From the NCBI RefSeq assembly GCF_001908095.1, contig NZ_MKGR01000003.1:94679-158678 (forward strand): a stretch of 64,000 nucleotides of DNA, given 5' to 3'. A program made the translations under genes and the position numbers. Position 1 is the stretch's first letter; every line of letters starts with the position of its first letter. Shown one piece after another: positions 59,047-64,000 of the stretch. The stretch is from Xenorhabdus thuongxuanensis (GTDB lineage: Bacteria; Pseudomonadota; Gammaproteobacteria; Enterobacterales; Enterobacteriaceae). The notes under the pieces are model-generated. The model did not search any database, was not told the origin of the DNA, and was given only the letters and a program-made list of their open reading frames with translations.

Positions 59047-60306
59047 TTAACCCCTTTTCAAATCAGCTAACACCGAAGATGCTGCATAATGTCCACTGAT
59101 AAATGCAGCGACAATTCCCCTGAATAAGCCACAGGCATCACCTGCCACCCATACTGGTGAGTCAGGCATACGCAACTCTCCGTTAACTTCAGGATACCAA
59201 CCTATTCCTTCCAGGGTGGGCCCAATCAATCTGGTTTCAGGATGGTCGATTATTGGAAACTTCTTCATCAGACTCTTAATGCCATCAAGCATCAAATTCA
59301 TGAGTTTTTCACCATAAATATTTTTAAGTCTGGTTGCCGATTCTGAATCCATGTTCAATACATCCTGAAGCTTTACTCTGAAATGAGATTCAGATTTTGA
59401 TAACGCCTCAAGTACTGCTGGAAGAGCTTCCTTTGCAATACCTTCATCGAGAACCCGAGTATTGAAGCCAACATTTGATCGACCGGAATATGGTCCGTCG
59501 GAGTGACCAGATACAGTCCACAATCCCAAAGTCTGTGTTAGTACCGTTTCTCCACCACGGCATGCGCAGAATGTTCTCCACTCCACCTCCCCTGACCCCA
59601 GCTGGAATTTAAGTTTTGGATCAAGTTGAGACATATTACCAAAGAATGATAAATCATGAGGCTGTTCAATGCGAAATCCAACTTCAAGCCTCCGGAAAGA
59701 TTGCCGTGACTTATCTGGGATTCCTAGTGGACCAAAACGGCCGCTGGCTACAATGACACGTCGAACATGGAGAGTTTTAAATGAGTCTTTACCATCAGTT
59801 AAAGTAAACTCAAAATAATCATGCTCGGGCAAATAGCGATAGTGAGACACCTGTGTATCGGTCAAAATATCGGACTCGGTACTCTGAACCAATTGGGTGA
59901 TAAGTTCCAGTCTCGCTTGTAGAGATAAATAGTCAGAAGGGTAATCTTTGAGCATCCATTCTCCGCTTCCTACCGTATAGGCTTTAGGATGGTCTGGAAA
60001 TGGGGGGGTATCCAGTCCATAAGAAGTAAGCAAATTGCAAGTCCAGTCATAAGCTGCATGCAAAGCATCCTGCTGCGGCAGATCCCAAAGATGACTTGCC
60101 GATGGGAAAAATGAGAATTTTCCATCAGAATATAAACCTGCACCACCATGACCTTGGGTAAGCTCTTCTTCAATATCTTTGTCACGTTTCTGAATAGCTC
60201 TTCCTTGATCAATCAGAATTGAATGAAGGCCATTACCTTTAAGACGTTGTGCCGCAGCCAGCCCAGCAGGACCGGCACCAATAATTGCAACATCATATTC
60301 AACCAC
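59047..60306 (-). CDS. FAD-dependent oxidoreductase
   Basis: 419 aa. The dinucleotide-binding motif is YDVAIIGAGPAGLAAAQRLKG, right at the N-terminus. HGGAGLYSDGKFSFFP, RVIVASGRFGP and the C-terminal VWVAGDACGLFRGIVAAFISGHYAA are like the COG2509-type FAD dehydrogenases, whose substrates are unknown. I use the GTG at 60306 after TAAGGAG (six-base spacing), which gives the dinucleotide motif at residue 5. Longer frames start in the promoter region. It is first in a three-gene operon with NUDIX and HAD enzymes, divergent from a TetR gene. Confidence 0.85.
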   Translation of the reverse strand: MVEYDVAIIGAGPAGLAAAQRLKGNGLHSILIDQGRAIQKRDKDIEEELTQGHGGAGLYSDGKFSFFPSASHLWDLPQQDALHAAYDWTCNLLTSYGLDTPPFPDHPKAYTVGSGEWMLKDYPSDYLSLQARLELITQLVQSTESDILTDTQVSHYRYLPEHDYFEFTLTDGKDSFKTLHVRRVIVASGRFGPLGIPDKSRQSFRRLEVGFRIEQPHDLSFFGNMSQLDPKLKFQLGSGEVEWRTFCACRGGETVLTQTLGLWTVSGHSDGPYSGRSNVGFNTRVLDEGIAKEALPAVLEALSKSESHFRVKLQDVLNMDSESATRLKNIYGEKLMNLMLDGIKSLMKKFPIIDHPETRLIGPTLEGIGWYPEVNGELRMPDSPVWVAGDACGLFRGIVAAFISGHYAASSVLADLKRG

Positions 60307-60634
60307 AAAACACTCCTTATCCTTATATGCCAACATAGGCATCCTCTTCGTTGTCAATAACACCAAGAAGTACTTACAATAGATACGATTCGCATCGCAT
60401 CGCATCCAAATTGAGGTAAAAAATTTAAAGAAAAGATAGAATTGATTCTGCTCCTTACTTACTACATGCTTTAACTGCGACCAGCACGCTGTTTCAGCCT
60501 AAGTTCAGTGGAGCCTGCCTATCATTTTGTGTGAATGGCTCAATATTCAATACGGCTCATATCGAATATGTGCTATGCTGCAACACGTCATAATTGATGT
60601 CAACGAATAAAAGACACAGTATGAGGAGCATATT
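60307..60634. promoter_or_regulatory. Divergent control region of the FAD/NUDIX/HAD operon and tetR
   Basis: No gene is seen. CGCAT is repeated three times in tandem at 60391-60405, on the operon side. ATATTC and GAATAT form an inverted pair 15 bases apart near 60542-60570, on the tetR side, a possible TetR operator. Confidence 0.35.
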
Positions 60635-61231
60635 TTGTTATCCCCAACTCGATCTGGCCGACCAAGAAGCGCCGCAGCAACAAAAGCCGTATTGACCACT
60701 GCTCTGGAGTTAGCACATATAGGAGGAATTCAGCACGTAACAATTGAACGCATTGCACAACATGCCAACGTTGCAAAATCGACCATATATCGCAGATGGC
60801 CGAACGCATCAGCGGTTGTTATGGATGCTTTTTTACAAGATATTGAGTCATCTATAATTTACCAACCAACCACCTCTACTCCGGAAACAGTTAAACAAAC
60901 AATTCAATCATTAATCAATGCGTTATCTGGAAAAAGAGGGAAGCTTTTGCGCTATTTAATTGGCGTGGCGCAGCGCAATGAAGAACTACAGAAGGCGTTT
61001 ATTCAACAATGGATCGAACCCCGCCGACAGCTCGGAATAAAAGTCCTTAACCAAGCGATCAATCGTGGGGAGTTGCATTCATCTTCTGACCCTGAACTGA
61101 TTCTGGACATGCTCTATGGTGCACTATATTACCGTATGATCATCTCTTTCACACATCCTGACTCTTCATTCGTAAATCAGCTTGTAGATCGTGTGTTTCA
61201 TGGTCTATATCAGAAACACGCTGACAAATAA
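60635..61231 (+). CDS. TetR-family regulator
   Basis: 198 aa. The N-terminal HTH is VTIERIAQHANVAKSTIYRRWPNASAV. The helical C-terminal domain includes LLRYLIGVAQRNEELQKAFIQQW, typical of the TetR_C group with a YRRW motif. It starts with TTG after GAGGAG (seven-base spacing); the nearby ATG is out of frame. It is divergent from the FAD/NUDIX/HAD operon and convergent with the OYE gene, so it may control either. Confidence 0.87.
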   Translation: MLSPTRSGRPRSAAATKAVLTTALELAHIGGIQHVTIERIAQHANVAKSTIYRRWPNASAVVMDAFLQDIESSIIYQPTTSTPETVKQTIQSLINALSGKRGKLLRYLIGVAQRNEELQKAFIQQWIEPRRQLGIKVLNQAINRGELHSSSDPELILDMLYGALYYRMIISFTHPDSSFVNQLVDRVFHGLYQKHADK

Positions 61232-61434
61232 CTACTTTTACCTAGTCGTTAGTTTTATCTCTGTGATCGAGATCGATAGCCAAAATAATTGCAGAGACCA
61301 TGCGGTGCTTTCCCCCTTCAAATATCGCTACTCCATTTTTAGCAGCAGAATTACCAAAATAGATAGAGGACCATAACAGCTTTGGCAAATAACAGCGGCT
61401 TCACTGAAGCTATCCGGCTTAGCCGCCTATAAAA

Positions 61435-62538
61435 TTAATAATTAGCCTTCAACCAGTCGGTATATCCTTTTGCTCCATTACCGTAATAGGCGTCATTATT
61501 TGCATCAACCAGTTCAATACCATAGCGTAGACGTTCTACCAAATCGGGATTAGGAATAAACGGACGTCCAAATGCAATTGCATCCACCTTACCTTCCGCG
61601 CGACGGGAAATCGCCATTTCAAGGTCATAATTGTTGTTACCGATATAAGCTCCGTCGAACAACGATCTGAGTGCATCGAGATCAATACCCTCAGGAATAT
61701 CACGATTTTTTCCCGTTGTTCCTTCAACAAAATGGAGATAAGCCAGTTTGAATTTATTGAGTTGCTGAATCAGGTAGCTATATGTCGTCATCACATTACT
61801 ATCAAGTGGAGTGTCTCCTACTTCTGTTGTCACTGGAGACAATCTAATACCAACTCGACCATCGCCCCAAATATGGGCTACAGCATCAACAACTTCGAGG
61901 ATCAATCTGGCTCGGTTTTCAATTGAACCACCGTATTGATCGGTGCGATGGTTAGTTGAATCACGTAGAAACTGTTCTAGGAGATAATTGTTAGCAGCAT
62001 GAACTTCTACACCATCAAACCCTGCGCGTTTAGCACATTTTGCCGCATGTCTATACTGCTCGATAATATAGGGGATTTCGTTGGTTCCAAGTGCACGCGG
62101 TATGGAAGCTCTTTCTATGCCACGATTGGTAAAAACATTCCCGTCTGTTTCCATAACAGATGGAGCTACAGGTGCTTCTCTATTTGGTTGAAGATCAACG
62201 TGTGAGAAACGACCGACATGCCACAATTGCATTACAATCTTACCACCAGCAACATGAATAGCATCTGTGACTTTTTTCCACCCTGCTACCTGATCTTCTG
62301 TCCAGATTCCAGGAGTCATGGCATAACCGCGTCCCTGTGCTGAAATATTGGCTGCTTCTGAAATGATTAAACCTGCACTCACACGCTGAACATAATATGT
62401 AGCATTAAGTTCATTTGGGATCCCATCCTCATTCGTGCGACCACGTGTTAAAGGTGCCATAACAATACGGTTGGAAAGTTCAATTTCTCCTAATTTGGTA
62501 GGTGAGAAAAGATCGGTTCTAATACTATTATCGATCAT
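61435..62538 (-). CDS. Old yellow enzyme-family (NemA-like) alkene reductase
   Basis: A 367-aa FMN oxidoreductase. FSPTKLGEIELSNRIVMAPLTRGRT begins the barrel. MQLWHVGRFSH, VEVHAANNYLLEQFLRDSTNHRTDQYGG (His and Asn for the substrate oxygen) and ENRARLILEVVDAV are family marks. The end IAFGRPFIPNPDLVERLRYG holds the FMN phosphate site. Such enzymes reduce enones, nitro compounds and quinones. AGGAAA precedes the ATG. It could be nemA, but the neighbouring TetR is not close to NemR, so I leave the symbol blank. Confidence 0.92.
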   Translation of the reverse strand: MIDNSIRTDLFSPTKLGEIELSNRIVMAPLTRGRTNEDGIPNELNATYYVQRVSAGLIISEAANISAQGRGYAMTPGIWTEDQVAGWKKVTDAIHVAGGKIVMQLWHVGRFSHVDLQPNREAPVAPSVMETDGNVFTNRGIERASIPRALGTNEIPYIIEQYRHAAKCAKRAGFDGVEVHAANNYLLEQFLRDSTNHRTDQYGGSIENRARLILEVVDAVAHIWGDGRVGIRLSPVTTEVGDTPLDSNVMTTYSYLIQQLNKFKLAYLHFVEGTTGKNRDIPEGIDLDALRSLFDGAYIGNNNYDLEMAISRRAEGKVDAIAFGRPFIPNPDLVERLRYGIELVDANNDAYYGNGAKGYTDWLKANY

Positions 62539-62724
62539 AATATTTCCTATTTTTTATATTGATATAATGGTTCGACCAATACACAAATTTATAACTTTGT
62601 GAAATTATAACTGAAACAGTATATGTCAAAAAAATTAATTTCCATTAAATCGCTTATTATGTCTTTTTGTGAAGGAGATCCGAATGAAAACCCGTGGGTT
62701 AACGGTATTAATCAGATACTGTAA
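62539..62724. other. Spacer upstream of the OYE gene and grpB remnant
   Basis: It contains the OYE promoter side. An AAGGAG with ATG 62683 starts a short frame that is out of register with the following grpB remnant, as if a frameshift separated the original start from its gene. Confidence 0.35.
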
Positions 62725-62979
62725 CCTATTATTATTCCCTACGATACTGAATGGAATAATATTTACAATGAAGAAAAAAATAAAATCCAGAAACAATTTC
62801 ATATTAAAATTATTAATATTAAACATATTAGTTATACGGCTGTGCCTGGTTTATCTGCAAAGCCCGTTATTGATATCGATTTAATCGTTTCCGATCCTAC
62901 ACAAGAAACAGACTACATCCCTGCCCTTGAAAAATTAGGTTACATATTACAAGTAAGGGAATTTATCAGTAATCTATAA
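62725..62979 (+). pseudogene. GrpB-family (UPF0157) nucleotidyltransferase-like remnant
   Basis: The frame reads PIIIPYDTEWNNIYNEEKNKI, then IKHISYTAVPGLSAKPVIDIDLIV and YIPALEKLGY. The family pattern is VPYDPxW... and HIGSTAVPGLxAKPxIDIDV. The usual GST is SYT here. About 84 codons remain of about 170; the start is lost by frameshift and the end is truncated. Confidence 0.7.
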
Positions 62980-63072
62980 GTATGAGTGAAATTCAATGAC
63001 ATGTCTCACTTTTTCCAGAACCTTACGCAGAGTTTCTAATTCTACAGAACCGATAGCTAAACGGATTGCATG
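62974..63072 (-). pseudogene. C-terminal fragment of a MocR-like (GntR/aminotransferase) regulator
   Basis: The minus frame reads HAIRLAIGSVELETLRKVLEK and then VRHVIEFHSYL before TAG at 62974-62976. This is the usual C-terminus of MocR-type PLP regulators (xAIRLALGSVxLxxLRxxL). A TGA lies just upstream, so only 33 codons are left. It sits divergent to an EamA transporter gene, a common partner for MocR regulators. It overlaps the grpB remnant by a few bases. Confidence 0.55.
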
Positions 63073-63165
63073 TCATATTAAAAATGTATCCATGACAATA
63101 ATTTGATTGTCATGATATTGAGCCATACCATGCTAATTCGCAAAAATAAATTAGGAATAATGATC

Positions 63166-64000
63166 ATGCAGCACAAACTTAAAAGTAATACAACAAGTGG
63201 ATGGTTAAACGGTTTTTTAGGTGTACTAATATTTAGCGGGTCACTACCTGCAACAAAAGTAGCTGTCATGGATTTTGATCCCGTCTTTTTAACTGTTGCC
63301 CGTGCTTCCCTTGCAGGATTATTAGCAATTATTATTCTTTTTGTTTTTAAAGAAAAACGCCCTGTATCCAGTCAACTAGTTTCATTATTGATTGTTGCCA
63401 TAGGTGTTGTTGTTGGATTTCCGCTCTTAACTGCATTGGCTCTTCAGCATGTTACTTCAGCACACTCAATTGTATTTCTTGGATTATTACCCCTCACCAC
63501 GGCCATTTTTGGTGTATGGAGATGTGGAGAACGCCCTCGCCCTGCTTTTTGGATATTCTCTGTCGTTGGAAGTTTATTGGTGATTGGATTTGCATCTTTG
63601 CAAGATTTATCAGCTTCGCTGATTGGAGATGCGTTAATGCTTGCTGCTGTGCTTGTTTGTGGGCTTGGCTATGCTGAAGGCGCAAAACTTTCTCGTGTAT
63701 TGGGAGGATGGCAAGTTATCTGTTGGGCGTTGCTTATATCATTACCAATAATGCTCACTATGACATTTCTATTTATGCCAAACTCATTTGCAAATGTCGG
63801 TATTTCTGCATGGATTAGCCTGATCTATGTATCCCTATTTAGTATGTTGATTGGTTTTATTTTTTGGTATCGAGGATTGGCTCAAGGAGGTATTGCTGCT
63901 GTTGGCCAACTTCAATTACTACAACCTTTTTTTGGCCTCGTTCTATCCGCTAGTCTACTTGGTGAATCTGTGAGCTTATTTATGGTGGTTGTAACTGTCG
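63166..64000 (+). CDS. EamA-family (DMT) transporter, cut by the window end
   Basis: 278 codons are visible, with about nine helices so far. GWLNGFLGVLIFSGSLPATKVAVMDFDPVFLTVARASLAG is the first EamA repeat. The second begins about LIGDALMLAAVLVCGLGYAEGAKLSR. FIFWYRGLAQGGIAAVGQLQLLQPFFGLVLSASLLGE is the conserved end of DMT proteins. It exports an unknown metabolite, perhaps an amino acid. ATG 63166 has an AGGA nine bases upstream; ATG 63160 in the same frame is also possible. Confidence 0.9.
   Translation, partial: MQHKLKSNTTSGWLNGFLGVLIFSGSLPATKVAVMDFDPVFLTVARASLAGLLAIIILFVFKEKRPVSSQLVSLLIVAIGVVVGFPLLTALALQHVTSAHSIVFLGLLPLTTAIFGVWRCGERPRPAFWIFSVVGSLLVIGFASLQDLSASLIGDALMLAAVLVCGLGYAEGAKLSRVLGGWQVICWALLISLPIMLTMTFLFMPNSFANVGISAWISLIYVSLFSMLIGFIFWYRGLAQGGIAAVGQLQLLQPFFGLVLSASLLGESVSLFMVVVTV

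Overview
The window is bacterial and chromosomal. Gene content, gene order and protein similarity point to the Enterobacterales. Many genes recall E. coli K-12 orthologues almost end to end (yciO-rluB-btuR-yciK-sohB-topA-cysB-acnA-ribA-lapAB-pyrF-yciH-rnb, nth-rsxEGDCBA-ydgK, add-ydgA-manA-fumC-tus, ynfM/ynfL, mlc-bioD2). The low G+C, the accessory content and the number of decayed genes suggest Morganellaceae, with Xenorhabdus or Photorhabdus as my best guess. The genus is inference; the order is well supported.

Layout. 1-21.4 kb is the trp-to-rnb core block. It opens with a 5'-truncated rnm and contains a decayed yciN, an unrecognised gene between cysB and acnA, and a class A beta-lactamase inserted between yciH and rnb. 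21.7-28.6 kb holds nth and the complete rsx electron-transfer operon, all on the minus strand. 28.8-37.4 kb carries ydgJ, a yfeH-like transporter, add, ydgA, manA, fumC and tus. Two Ter sites occur, one between rnb and nth and one in the tus promoter region, so this is a replication-terminus region with a Tus fork trap. 37.6-43.3 kb holds an IprA-like regulator, the divergent ynfM/ynfL pair, a C-terminal stump of mlc, bioD2, ynfD, an ynfB stump and ydfG.

From 43.5 kb the content is accessory. 43.6-47.1 kb is a minus-strand operon: a phosphatidylserine-decarboxylase-family enzyme, a DDAH/amidinotransferase-fold enzyme and an ABC exporter. It looks like a small biosynthesis-and-export unit I cannot match to a known pathway. 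48.0-55.1 kb is a more G+C-rich plus-strand operon: aldehyde dehydrogenase, a double SnoaL protein, a GntR regulator, a cytoplasmic Cache protein, a GabT-like aminotransferase, a DUF805 protein and a twin-arginine-leader FAD oxidase. It probably oxidises an amine to an acid. 55.1-57.4 kb is a decay zone in which a PEP-mutase-family gene, ada and an IS transposase have each lost their middles. 57.4-60.3 kb holds yaiI and a tightly packed FAD-oxidoreductase/NUDIX/HAD operon beside a divergent TetR regulator. The window ends with an old-yellow-enzyme gene, grpB-family and MocR-like remnants, and an EamA transporter cut by the window edge.

The most interesting items are the Tus/Ter pair (one Ter lacking the lock base), the decarboxylase/DDAH-like/ABC operon, the amine-catabolism operon with a Cache protein beside its GntR regulator, the beta-lactamase with a potential Cys69-Cys238 disulfide, and the run of internal deletions at 55.5-57.2 kb.
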